A program made the position numbers and the translations under genes. This document shows positions 9,101 through 15,922 of a DNA stretch of 64,000 nt, piece after piece (position 1 is the first letter of the stretch; the number at the start of each line of letters is the position of its first letter). The stretch covers positions 581,001 through 645,000 of the forward strand of contig NZ_CP119392.1 of assembly GCF_029224025.1 (NCBI RefSeq), read 5' to 3'. The notes under the pieces are model-generated. The model saw only the letters and a list, made by a program, of their open reading frames with translations. It did not search any database and was not told where the DNA came from. Origin of the DNA: Rhodanobacter sp. AS-Z3. GTDB taxonomy: Bacteria; Pseudomonadota; Gammaproteobacteria; Xanthomonadales; Rhodanobacteraceae.

Positions 9101-12100
9101 CGCCTTCGGGCACGCAGAGCACCAGCTACGGCTACGACGCGGTCGGTCGGCTCACCAGTGCCGTCTCGGGGATCAGCAACTGGAGCGGCACCTACAACTA
9201 CCGCGGCATGCTGACCGGCGAGAGCCTGCAGCTGGTCGGCCAGAACGCCTGGGGCATCGGCTATGCGCACGACGCCAATGGCAGCCTCAGCCTGATCCAC
9301 TACCCCGACGGCGAGAACGTCAGCTACGCGCCCGATGCGCTGGGCCGGCCTACGCAAGCGGGCAGTTATGCGAGCGGTATCAGCTACTTTCCCAATGGGC
9401 AAGTAGCGCAGTTCACCTACGGCAACGGCACCAGCTACGTGGCCGAACAAAACGCGCGTCAGTTGCTCAGCAACTTCAGCTATGGGTCCGGTAGCACCGT
9501 GCAGTTGAGCGAAGACCTGGCCTACGATGCCAACGGCAACATCAGCACGGTGAGCGACCTGGCCGGTGGGCCGCGCAACAAGAGCTTTGGCTACGACGCA
9601 CTAAACCGGTTGACCAGCGCCACGGCGGCAGGTCTGTGGGGTACCCAAGCGTTTACCTACGACGCCATCAACAACCTGCGCACACTGCAGACTGGTGCAC
9701 AGCTCTCGACCTATGCCTACGACATCAGCAACAAGCTGACGAGCATCAGCAGCGGCGGCAGCACGGTCGCTAGTTATCTCTACGACACCCGCGGCAACGT
9801 CATCGGCAAAAATGGAACCACGCTGGTGTACGACCAAAAGAATCAGTTGACCCAGATCGCTGGCAGCGGCGCCTATGCCTACGATGCATCGGGACGGCGG
9901 GTTTCGAAGACGGCAGGTGGCGTCACGACGTACTACTTCTACAGTCAGGCTGGGCAGTTGATGTACCAGTGGGCGCCGAGCCTGGCGCAAAGCACCGACT
10001 TCATCTATCTCGGCAGCAAGATGATCGGCGACAACGAAAGCGTGGTGCTAGGCGCGCCGGCCACGATCGGTTTCGATGCCAATCCGAACAACGGCAGCTA
10101 TACGGTGAGCTGGGGCGCGGTAGCTGGAGCCAGCAGCTATCTGCTGCAGGAGCGAGCCAACGGCGGTGCGTGGACCACGGTCTACAGCGGCAGTGCAAGC
10201 AGTACTACCCTCAGCGCTCGTGCCGGCGGGAGCTACGTGTACCAGGTGGAAGGCTGTATCGGCGCCACCTGTGGTGCGTTCACCAGCTCAGCCACGCTGG
10301 GCGTAAGGCCGGCGGTACCGACGGTGAGCGTGCCGACTGGCACGATCAACGGCACCTTTACGGTGAGCTGGACAGCGCCCGTCAGCACGACGGGCTACAC
10401 CGTGCAGGAGAGCTTCAACGGCGGCGCGTGGAATACGATTGCCAGTAACACCACAGCCACCTCGATCAGCCGTCCGGGTACTACCAGCGGCAGCTATACC
10501 TACCAGGTCGCCGCCGCCAACGGGTATGGCAATCGCGGCTGGGCGGCGTCCAGGGCGGTCACCGTCGACATCACCTATGGCGTGCTGCCGACGACGCCTG
10601 CTGCATTGAGCGTTCCTGCCAGCAGCAACAACGGCAACGCCTCAGTGAGCTGGAGCGCCGCGACGCTGGCAACGCGTTACGTAGTGCAGCAAAGCAGCAA
10701 CGGTGGCACCAGTTGGGCTGGCATCTACAACGGTGCGGGAACCAGCACCGCCGTCTCCGGCTTAACTGATGGTAGTTACCTGTTCCAGGTGCAAGCGTGC
10801 AACACCTATGGATGCAGCGGCTGGAAAGCGGGCAGTGCCACATTGGTGGTGACGACTCCGCCGACCACGGCACCCACGGTAAGCGCGCCTGCCAGCAGCA
10901 GCAACGGTAGTTATACCGTCAGCTGGAGCGGCGTATCCGGCTCGGTGAGCTACACCCTGCAGGAGCAGATCAACGGCGGTGGCTGGAGCACGGTGCAGAC
11001 CAATGCCCTGACCAGCTGGAGCACCAGTGGTCGAGGCAACGGCACCTATGGCTATCGGGTGCAAGCGTGCAACGTGGGTGGCTGTGGGCCGTGGAGCGCG
11101 ACCGGCACCACAACGGTGCTCTTGCCGCCCGCCGCACCAACCAGCATCAGCGTGCCGGCCACTAGCAGCGGCAGCATCGCGGTCAGCTGGGCGGCCAGCG
11201 CCACGACAACGACCTACGGTTTGGATCAGAGTGTCAATGGTGGCGCGTGGGCGCAGGTCTATGCGAACAGTGCTACCAGCACCAGCCTGACAGTGAGCGT
11301 CTCCGGTAGCTACAGCTATCGTGCCTCTGCCTGCAATGCGAGCGGTTGCAATGGCGATGCCGTCAGTAGCGCCGTAGTGGTAACGATTCCGCCCGGCAGC
11401 GCGCCGAGTATTAGCGTGCCGGCAAGCAGCGGCACCGGCAGCTTCAGCGTGAGCTGGGGTGGCGTAAGCGGAGCGACCAGTTATACCTTGCAGGAGAGCG
11501 TCAACGGCGGCGGATGGAGCACGGTACAGGCAAGCGGCGCTATTAGTTGGGGCACCAACGGTAGGGGCAACGGCAGCTACGGCTATCGGGTGCAAGCGTG
11601 CAACGTGGGTGGCTGTGGGCCGTGGAGCGCGACCGGCACCACAACGGTGCTCTTGCCGCCCGCCGCACCAACCAGCATCAGCGTGCCGGCCACCAGCAGC
11701 GGCACCATCGCGATCAGCTGGGCGGCTAGTGCGACGACGACCACCTACGCCCTTGATCAGAGCGTCAATGGCGGTGCATGGGTGCAGGTCTACGCGAACA
11801 GCGCCACCAGTACCAGCCTGAACGTGGGCGTGTCTGGCACCTACAGCTATCGTGCCTCTGCCTGCAATGCGAGCGGTTGCAATGGCTATGCGGTCAGTAG
11901 CGCCGTAGGGGTAACGATTCCGCCCGGCAGCCCGCCGAGTATTAGCGTGCCAGCAAGCAGCAGCACCGGCAGCTTCAGCGTGAGCTGGGGTAGTGTAAGT
12001 GGAGCGACCAGTTATACCTTGCAGGAGAGCGTCAACGGCGGCGGCTGGAGCACGGTGCAGGCAAGCGGCGCTATTAGCTGGGGCACCAGCGGCCGGGGCA

Positions 12101-12525
12101 ATGGCAGCTACGGGTATCGGGTACAGGCGTGCAATAGCGGTGGCTGTGGAGCATGGAGCGCGACAGGCACGACCGCTGTGGCTTTGGTTCCGGCTTCACC
12201 CAGCGCGCCGACCTTGAACGTCACGGGCCCTTCCAGCAAGCCGGTAGTGACTGCAAACTGGGCGGGCGTGGCGGGTGCGACCAGTTACGTGGTGGAGGAG
12301 ACAGACCCGGATGGCACTATCAGCACGTTCTACAGCGGACCCAACACCACGGCCCGAATGCTGATATTCCAGACTGGGTCGGTGAAATTCCGAACGCAGG
12401 CCTGCAATACTGCGGGTTGCTCGACCTTCAGCGGCTACAGCTTTGTCACGTTGCATTCGGGCAATGCGAATCTGTTGAAGCAGCAGCCGGTGAGCGCCAG
12501 CTCGGTACAGGGAGGTGTCCAGTGA
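6133..12525 (+). CDS. Large secreted RHS/YD-repeat shell protein with C-terminal fibronectin-type repeats
   Basis: 2130-aa protein starting MRVTWQGICLWAGVLMFCMP with a Sec signal peptide ending near CHAQ. An earlier in-frame start at 6058 is possible, but it would put the signal peptide inside the chain. After an N-terminal domain come many YD motifs (GYDAVGRLTSA, GYDALNRLTSA, YDTRGNVIG), about residues 550-1290, which form the RHS cocoon that encapsulates a toxin. At YLGSKMIGDN, where most RHS proteins run into the conserved core, this one switches to roughly nine fibronectin-III-like repeats of about 88 aa (SVPASS..G...VSW...YTLQES.NGG.W) to the stop. It has no ARYYDP core or toxin of its own. 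The next gene overlaps its stop and supplies them. Secreted outside the cytoplasm; adhesion by the repeats is an inference. Confidence 0.88.
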   Translation: MRVTWQGICLWAGVLMFCMPICHAQSAVTPEHEYKKLIRVSEDIQPLGQNPFGESVSLYNGNLSFEQTDVSLAGNGPMLQLSRSFQPKDSSEAGAVDGGFADWNVELPRITTMASSFWRVSGPSPRSRCSQFGPPPVIAGTQGSADWDPVTWWNGYQLVVPGQGSQDLLKRAPKNTLSPTMGGTVFPIVTTHNWMISCGVASDDQTSDPGGEGFMAVAPDGTRYWFTHLVYRWAPSMNRSISSGPQGLRSMGVHPNVAVDGFLIRRQASMLVSRIEDRFGNSLTYSYSGAQLTAITASDGRQLSVSYVSGTDRIGSVSVVPASGPARTWNYQYNTALLPLLTQVTLPDGSHWSYNLGGLRAGTIVEGQGDCDTAASVSTNTPSGSMVHPSGLTGSFQIKPVVRGRSYVARQCKMTADGSSYASIPRVYYAFALSQKTFSGAGLPSQTWNYSYSPANASWLQDCRGGCVSTVWTDVVDPLGHAVRSTFSNRFDETEGQLQRTDSYSGAVGSSVLRSEANVYAASTNGAWPSLYGDNLQWRMNLAIVEQVAPLNQRTITQDGNTFTWQAQAFNAFTQVTQTARSNNVGQPTLTEQTSYLNDLPHWVLGLPTQTKNITSNEVVDQYIYNLANVTLSSRARFGQPLMSYTFNSAGQLASFTDGKGRTTSLSNYYRGIPQTIGYPDTTHETLVVDDFGQISSLTDQAGHTTNYSYDPIGRISGISYPTGDEMAWAPEAFTYTFVTSAERGLPANHWKRTTTTGSANAVTYFDAMLRPVLSDSAIGSTVQASTAVTYDSKGQKVFASYPSATAQTFTLTPASPGSHTTYDALGRAIQVQQTSELGTLTSSTAYLSGARQQVTDPKGNVTTTRFQVFDEPSYNAVIQVQAPAGITQTIARDIYGNPLSITQSGLYGTESDSVTKTLIYDSYHRVCRTTEPESGSEIVHYDAANNLDWSASGLTISPTDITCAQGQVATAAQTARTYDAMNRVTTIQPPSGTQSTSYGYDAVGRLTSAVSGISNWSGTYNYRGMLTGESLQLVGQNAWGIGYAHDANGSLSLIHYPDGENVSYAPDALGRPTQAGSYASGISYFPNGQVAQFTYGNGTSYVAEQNARQLLSNFSYGSGSTVQLSEDLAYDANGNISTVSDLAGGPRNKSFGYDALNRLTSATAAGLWGTQAFTYDAINNLRTLQTGAQLSTYAYDISNKLTSISSGGSTVASYLYDTRGNVIGKNGTTLVYDQKNQLTQIAGSGAYAYDASGRRVSKTAGGVTTYYFYSQAGQLMYQWAPSLAQSTDFIYLGSKMIGDNESVVLGAPATIGFDANPNNGSYTVSWGAVAGASSYLLQERANGGAWTTVYSGSASSTTLSARAGGSYVYQVEGCIGATCGAFTSSATLGVRPAVPTVSVPTGTINGTFTVSWTAPVSTTGYTVQESFNGGAWNTIASNTTATSISRPGTTSGSYTYQVAAANGYGNRGWAASRAVTVDITYGVLPTTPAALSVPASSNNGNASVSWSAATLATRYVVQQSSNGGTSWAGIYNGAGTSTAVSGLTDGSYLFQVQACNTYGCSGWKAGSATLVVTTPPTTAPTVSAPASSSNGSYTVSWSGVSGSVSYTLQEQINGGGWSTVQTNALTSWSTSGRGNGTYGYRVQACNVGGCGPWSATGTTTVLLPPAAPTSISVPATSSGSIAVSWAASATTTTYGLDQSVNGGAWAQVYANSATSTSLTVSVSGSYSYRASACNASGCNGDAVSSAVVVTIPPGSAPSISVPASSGTGSFSVSWGGVSGATSYTLQESVNGGGWSTVQASGAISWGTNGRGNGSYGYRVQACNVGGCGPWSATGTTTVLLPPAAPTSISVPATSSGTIAISWAASATTTTYALDQSVNGGAWVQVYANSATSTSLNVGVSGTYSYRASACNASGCNGYAVSSAVGVTIPPGSPPSISVPASSSTGSFSVSWGSVSGATSYTLQESVNGGGWSTVQASGAISWGTSGRGNGSYGYRVQACNSGGCGAWSATGTTAVALVPASPSAPTLNVTGPSSKPVVTANWAGVAGATSYVVEETDPDGTISTFYSGPNTTARMLIFQTGSVKFRTQACNTAGCSTFSGYSFVTLHSGNANLLKQQPVSASSVQGGVQ
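10870..12180 (+). repeat. 531-bp tandem duplication of paired fibronectin-like domains
   Basis: Type A domains begin near 10870, 11401 and 11932, and type B domains near 11140 and 11671: an A-B-A-B-A order with a 531-bp (177-codon) period. Long stretches are near-identical at the DNA level, for example around 11101 and 11632 (ACAACGGTGCTCTTGCCGCC), so the duplication is recent. Confidence 0.85.
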
Positions 12526-13460
12526 ACACGCTCATCCGCATATTCAGTGTGCTGGTCTTGTGGCTGCTGGTCAGCCTCGCGCATGCAGGGACCCGCCACT
12601 ACTACTACACCGACCCGCAGGGGACGCCGCTGGCCAAAGCGGATGCTAGTGGCACAATCATCGCTACCTACGACTACGCGCCGTACGGGGTGGCGGTGGC
12701 GAGCATGAGTCCGGCACCGAATGGGCCGGGGTATACGGGGCATGTGAATGATCCGGATACTGGGTTTGTGTATATGCAGGCGCGCTATTACGATCCCGCC
12801 ACCGGGCGCTTCCTCAGCGTTGATCCGGTGACGCCGACTGCTGGCGCTCTGTTTGGCTTCAATCGGTACGACTACGCCAACAACAACCCGATCAATCACA
12901 CGGATCCGGATGGTCGTAGTACTTGTGCGAATGCGAGTTGCACATTGTCAAGAATAGACAGCGTTGTGCCGAGAGCAAATTCTCAGCCTCCTCCGGTCAA
13001 TGGATCACAAGGAATCAGCTCTTCATCTGCAGTTGGGCGAAATGTATCTGCCGGATATGCCGTCAACATAACTTTTCAAAACGACAATCCGCATGGCGCT
13101 AGTCCGGATCAGCCAATTTCCACCGCAACTGCAAATACAGTTGAGAGCACAATTACAGCGTCCGGTGTGCAATCTGTGAACATTAATAGTTCAACTGGCG
13201 GTGCGCATGCAGTCCACAGCTTGCATGCGCAGGGTCGTGCAGTGGACATAGACCGAGTGGATGGGCAGCGGGTAGGTCGCGGAAACGCTGGTGCGGCCGA
13301 TCTTCAACGCGCTGCGCATCAAAATGGCGACGTCAGAGAGAACTTTGGGCCGACAATGATGGAAAGGAGAAATGTTACTGATGGGAGTACTACTCATGTC
13401 GCCAATCAAGCCCTCACGAACGAGCATCGAACACATATTCATGTTGGGGGAGAAGACTAA
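12522..13460 (+). CDS. Secreted RHS core fused to an M15-peptidase-like toxin tip (chimera of host gene and element copy 1)
   Basis: 312 aa. The GTG at 12522 has an ideal GGAGG seven bases upstream and overlaps the previous stop (GTGA). Residues 1-22 are a Sec signal peptide (MNTLIRIFSVLVLWLLVSLA). Residues 25-130 are the conserved RHS core: HYYYTDPQGTPLA, YTGHVNDPDTGFVYMQ, ARYYDPATGRFLSVDP, NRYDYANNNPINHTDPDG. The tip, from about residue 131, ends with HSLHAQGRAVDIDRVDG (S233, H235, G238, D242) and THIHVG (H305, H307). This is the SxHxxGxAxD...HxH zinc pattern of peptidase M15/LAS enzymes, which cut peptidoglycan peptides. Codons from 88 on belong to the integrated element; codons 1-87 to the resident locus. 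Tip DNA is visibly AT-richer than its flanks. The enzyme class is inferred from motifs only. Confidence 0.8.
   Translation: MNTLIRIFSVLVLWLLVSLAHAGTRHYYYTDPQGTPLAKADASGTIIATYDYAPYGVAVASMSPAPNGPGYTGHVNDPDTGFVYMQARYYDPATGRFLSVDPVTPTAGALFGFNRYDYANNNPINHTDPDGRSTCANASCTLSRIDSVVPRANSQPPPVNGSQGISSSSAVGRNVSAGYAVNITFQNDNPHGASPDQPISTATANTVESTITASGVQSVNINSSTGGAHAVHSLHAQGRAVDIDRVDGQRVGRGNAGAADLQRAAHQNGDVRENFGPTMMERRNVTDGSTTHVANQALTNEHRTHIHVGGED
12780..12799 (+). other. attL core of RHS-tip element (copy 1)
   Basis: GCGCGCTATTACGATCCCGC, in frame as Ala-Arg-Tyr-Tyr-Asp-Pro within the RHS core. Identical 20-mers occur at 20102, 27423 and 34745. The left flank here (tatatgcag) is host RHS sequence, unlike the gtcagagtgtt found before the other three. 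Confidence 0.88.
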
Positions 13461-13461
13461 T

Positions 13462-13920
13462 ATGCGCAAATTAGTGTTCGTTCTGGTCGCGATATTTGTC
13501 TCCCCGAGTGCTTTTCCGGCTGACCTTCAACTTCGATTATCAAATAGCTCGCGTTTAGAGGTGGTGGGGTCCTTTACGTCGCGGGAACTTTGGAACGTAA
13601 CCGCGCCGTCATCTGTTACGAACGGGAATGCTATCGTGGATTCTCGAGTATTTGACGCCGAAGCTAGGCCTTCAGACGGCAAATGGCGTGGCTGTGCGAT
13701 CGTAATGGTAGGAACAGGTGACCTTGGCGTGCGGCCTGTTGCATTTCGGGTATGGACAACAGACCGTTGTGAGCTGTCTGTGACCTCTGTGAAAACAAGT
13801 CCGCGCACTGGCTCAGAATTCAGAATGAAACTAAACGAGCGCGAAACTGCAGAGATTTTCGTTAATGCCAGTCTTGATGTCAGCGTTAACGGGAAGGTGA
13901 TAGGTCGCATCAGCGAATAA
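13462..13920 (+). CDS. Candidate periplasmic immunity protein for the RHS M15-like toxin (copy 1)
   Basis: 152 aa, starting one base after the toxin stop, as toxin/immunity pairs usually do. The ATG at 13462 gives MRKLVFVLVAIFVSPSAFPA, a Sec signal peptide; a longer in-frame start at 13372 would bury it inside the chain. The mature part is beta-rich with two cysteines (GCAIVMV, TDRCELSV) that could pair in the periplasm. I do not recognise a family. The signal peptide fits a toxin that acts on cell wall. AT-richer than the rest of the element, like the tip. Confidence 0.72.
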   Translation: MRKLVFVLVAIFVSPSAFPADLQLRLSNSSRLEVVGSFTSRELWNVTAPSSVTNGNAIVDSRVFDAEARPSDGKWRGCAIVMVGTGDLGVRPVAFRVWTTDRCELSVTSVKTSPRTGSEFRMKLNERETAEIFVNASLDVSVNGKVIGRISE

Positions 13921-14147
13921 TACGTAGGCACAAAGGTAGGGCACAAAGGGAACGGAGGGCGAGCCAAAGGGGTCAGAGACATTATCCGACGAGTAGTGGT
14001 GAAGCTTGGTTCGGGCTGTGAGAATGAAGCCCAAGTGCGCACCGAATACCGTCCCGACACGGTAAAATGGAACTCGCTATCACGCGGCTCGTTTTTCCCT
14101 AGCCGCTGGGAAATAGCGCACCCCTCACCGTGGAAATAGGCCCTGCC

Positions 14148-14285
14148 ATGACCGACGCTGAACATGCCGACCTGCTGCGTCGAGCCGCCCTGGAAAACGC
14201 CATCGCGAAGCTCGGGGTCAGGTCTAGCATCGTTGCATTGGACAGGGACGATCCGAGACGTGGAAAGTTAAATCACTTCCTGTGA
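14148..14285 (+). CDS. Possible 45-aa protein (copy 1)
   Basis: Begins MTDAEHADLLRRAALENAIA, charged and helical, no recognised domain and no strong ribosome site. Its 3' end overlaps the opposing 85-aa gene by 13 bases. The abrupt change after KLGVRSS suggests a truncated reading frame. It could be a remnant. Confidence 0.3.
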   Translation: MTDAEHADLLRRAALENAIAKLGVRSSIVALDRDDPRRGKLNHFL

Positions 14286-14530
14286 TCGTCGCGCCAGACA
14301 CGCCCCGCCGCGAGCGCTTCCTCGCACGAAGCGAAGGTCTCACTGGGTCCGCTGGTGATATTGCCATCCTGCGTCCACAGCTCCCAGCGACCGTCACGCC
14401 GCCAGCTCGGCACGGCGGCGTAACCCTGAGCTTCCAGCGCCGGCACGATGGCATCGACCTCGGGCCGCAGCGTGAGCTGTCCGTTCCATATCAGCGGCGT
14501 GCCGCAGCGTCCCGCGCGATGGCTGGTCAT
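14273..14530 (-). CDS. Hypothetical 85-aa protein (copy 1)
   Basis: Starts MTSHRAGRCGTPLIWNGQLT at the ATG 14528-14530, with AGGAGAG upstream. It continues PEVDAIVPALEAQGYAAVPSWRRDGRWELWTQDG. Small, soluble, with a compact alpha/beta pattern; no family recognised. It lies alone between the immunity gene and the iteron-like region, transcribed leftward. Conserved in all three copies. Confidence 0.6.
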   Translation of the reverse strand: MTSHRAGRCGTPLIWNGQLTLRPEVDAIVPALEAQGYAAVPSWRRDGRWELWTQDGNITSGPSETFASCEEALAAGRVWRDDHRK

Positions 14531-14636
14531 GGCGTTCTCTCCTGATCGTAAGTCCCGCCCATCCTGACAGCATGCAACGGATGCCGGCGATGGTTGATGC
14601 CGTGCTGCTCTTGCGCCATGGCCCGCGATGACAAAA

Positions 14637-14731
14637 GCCGCAGAACCGCCGCAGAGCATCGGCACGAAGATCCACAAAGCAGCCGCAGAACAGCCGCAAA
14701 GCATCGGCACGCGCCGCAGAGCAGCCGCAGA
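14637..14731 (+). repeat. Paired GCCGCAGA octamers, candidate replication-origin iterons (copy 1)
   Basis: GCCGCAGA (one GCCGCAAA) starts at 14637, 14648, 14682, 14693, 14713 and 14724: three pairs, each spaced exactly 11 bp, one helical turn. The first two pairs are each followed by GCATCGGCACG. Phased repeats near a primase gene suggest a replication-initiator binding region. Small frames overlapping it are compositional artefacts. Confidence 0.55.
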
Positions 14732-14853
14732 ACCACGATTCCACCACAACCGGCATCGTCCGAGAACGTGCCGTGAAATAATCGGGCATCTGCGGCTCCG
14801 GAATTGTCGTTGAATCGTGGCGAGTCGTGCGCGAAGTGCGGGCAAGATAGGTG

Positions 14854-14867
14854 ATGTAGGCCTACAT
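14854..14867. promoter_or_regulatory. Perfect 14-bp palindrome ATGTAGGCCTACAT (copy 1)
   Basis: A perfect palindrome in the otherwise empty 14531-14969 interval, 123 bases right of the octamers. Likely a dimeric protein-binding site; the ligand is unknown. Confidence 0.45.
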
Positions 14868-14969
14868 TTGAAAATGTTGGCCACCATCACGTGCCTTATT
14901 CGCGCCGGTGGCGCTCAACGGAATCTTGTCCTGCGGAGCGGGCCGGCTGCCGCCGACAGGGGCGGATGA

Positions 14970-15290
14970 TCAGCCGGGATCGTCGACCGGGCGGTGATAG
15001 ATATCGAGCATGTCTTTTATCACCGCGGAGGCGTCGTCCGGTACGGGGTTGGCGAGCACCTCGGCGAAGGCGCGGGCGGTCACGCTCATGTGATACCAGC
15101 GCTTGCGAAAGACCGTCGGCCCGAGGCTTTTGCGCGCCTTCGCGGCGCACAGCGTGAGCACCAGGAAGGCGAGCGTGTGCTCGGGAACGTCAGGCACTTG
15201 CTCACGCAGTTGCCGGAAGAGGTCGCCGGTGGCGCCGAGCGCATGGGTTAGCGCATCGGTACCTTGGTAGGGATCGTGCGGATCAGGCAT
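14970..15290 (-). CDS. Hypothetical 106-aa protein (copy 1)
   Basis: Begins MPDPHDPYQGTDALTHALGA at the ATG 15288-15290, with AGGA eight bases upstream; an earlier start (15308) lacks one. Mostly helical (LFRQLREQVPDVPEHTLAFLVLTLCAAKARKSLG; RAFAEVLANPVPDDASAVIKDMLDIYH). No recognised domain. It lies downstream of the XRE gene on the same strand and is separated from it by a hairpin. Confidence 0.6.
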   Translation of the reverse strand: MPDPHDPYQGTDALTHALGATGDLFRQLREQVPDVPEHTLAFLVLTLCAAKARKSLGPTVFRKRWYHMSVTARAFAEVLANPVPDDASAVIKDMLDIYHRPVDDPG

Positions 15291-15312
15291 GGGGATCGTC
15301 CTGTGCAAAAGG

Positions 15313-15332
15313 ACCGGGCGAGAACGCCCGGT
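15313..15332 (-). terminator. Hairpin between regulator and 106-aa gene (copy 1)
   Basis: ACCGGGCG, loop AGAA, CGCCCGGT. Read leftward it is followed by CCTTTTGC, so it could stop transcripts coming from the XRE gene. Confidence 0.5.
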
Positions 15333-15444
15333 GTGTAATGTCTTTTAGAAAAACAAAAACCCACCGCTCAGGCTGCCGTGGGCATCCTGTGCGATGGGTC
15401 GGTGCGATCGTCGGCAACGCGCCGGATCGTTATCGTTTTAGCCG

Positions 15445-15819
15445 CTACGAATGCATGGCGGCGAGTTGCTTGGTGCGGTTCTTGACGATCAGGCCATCGA
15501 GCACCGCCTGCACCACGTGCAGCTCGTCCGCCGGCAGGTTGGAGACGGCTTCAAACAAGAGCGCCAGACGTGCGTTATGCGGGCCACGTTCGTTGGGATC
15601 GAAAACCAGCTCATCGAGCGACACGTGCAACGCCAGCGCGATCTTCTTCAAACCATCGAGCGACGGCTGGGCGTTACCGGCTTCGTACCGGCGCACCTGA
15701 TTGACGTGCAGCCCGGCCAGATCGGCAAGGTCGTTCTGGGTCAGGTTCTGGAACTTGCGCAGGCGCACCAGGTTGGCGGCAATGCTCATGCAGAAATGTC
15801 GTAAGGGGATGGTGTGCAT
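15445..15819 (-). CDS. XRE-family repressor of the element (copy 1)
   Basis: 124 aa if it starts at the ATG 15817-15819, which has AGGG nine bases upstream; an alternative start at 15789 gives MSIAANLVRLRKFQ with no clear ribosome site. The helix-turn-helix reads LTQNDLADLAGLHVNQVRRYEAGNAQPSLDGLKKIALAL, a standard HTH_3 domain, followed by a short helical tail. It is divergent from the primase operon, and the intergenic space holds a 19-bp palindrome, so it probably represses primase-recombinase expression and itself, like a lysogeny regulator. Confidence 0.85.
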   Translation of the reverse strand: MHTIPLRHFCMSIAANLVRLRKFQNLTQNDLADLAGLHVNQVRRYEAGNAQPSLDGLKKIALALHVSLDELVFDPNERGPHNARLALLFEAVSNLPADELHVVQAVLDGLIVKNRTKQLAAMHS

Positions 15820-15840
15820 GAGGCTAACCCTGGGTTCTGA

Positions 15841-15859
15841 GTAGGTTTGACAAACCTAC
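15841..15859. promoter_or_regulatory. Operator palindrome with overlapping promoter (copy 1)
   Basis: GTAGGTTTGACAAACCTAC is a perfect inverted repeat (9-bp arms, 1-bp centre). It contains a TTGACA -35 match (15847-15852), with TATCAC 16 bases on. The half-site GTAGGTTT recurs at 15915-15922, directly before the primase ATG. A second symmetry, ACCCTGAAAGGGT, lies between them. Confidence 0.7.
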
Positions 15860-15922
15860 CCTAGTGGGTATCACAATACAACCCTGAAAGGGTATTGACA
15901 CCCATCCCAACAAGGTAGGTTT

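Noticed and set aside
7429..9450. 673-codon minus-strand frame opposite the RHS shell gene
   Set aside because: Antisense of YD-repeat coding DNA; no ribosome site or recognisable sequence.
11000..12200. DNA repeats considered as a CRISPR-like or minisatellite array
   Set aside because: They are in-frame repeats of fibronectin-like domains with a 531-bp period, explained by protein structure.
14594..14813. Two small plus-strand frames (60-61 codons) across the GCCGCAGA octamers
   Set aside because: Their amino-acid repeats only mirror the DNA repeats; no ribosome site.
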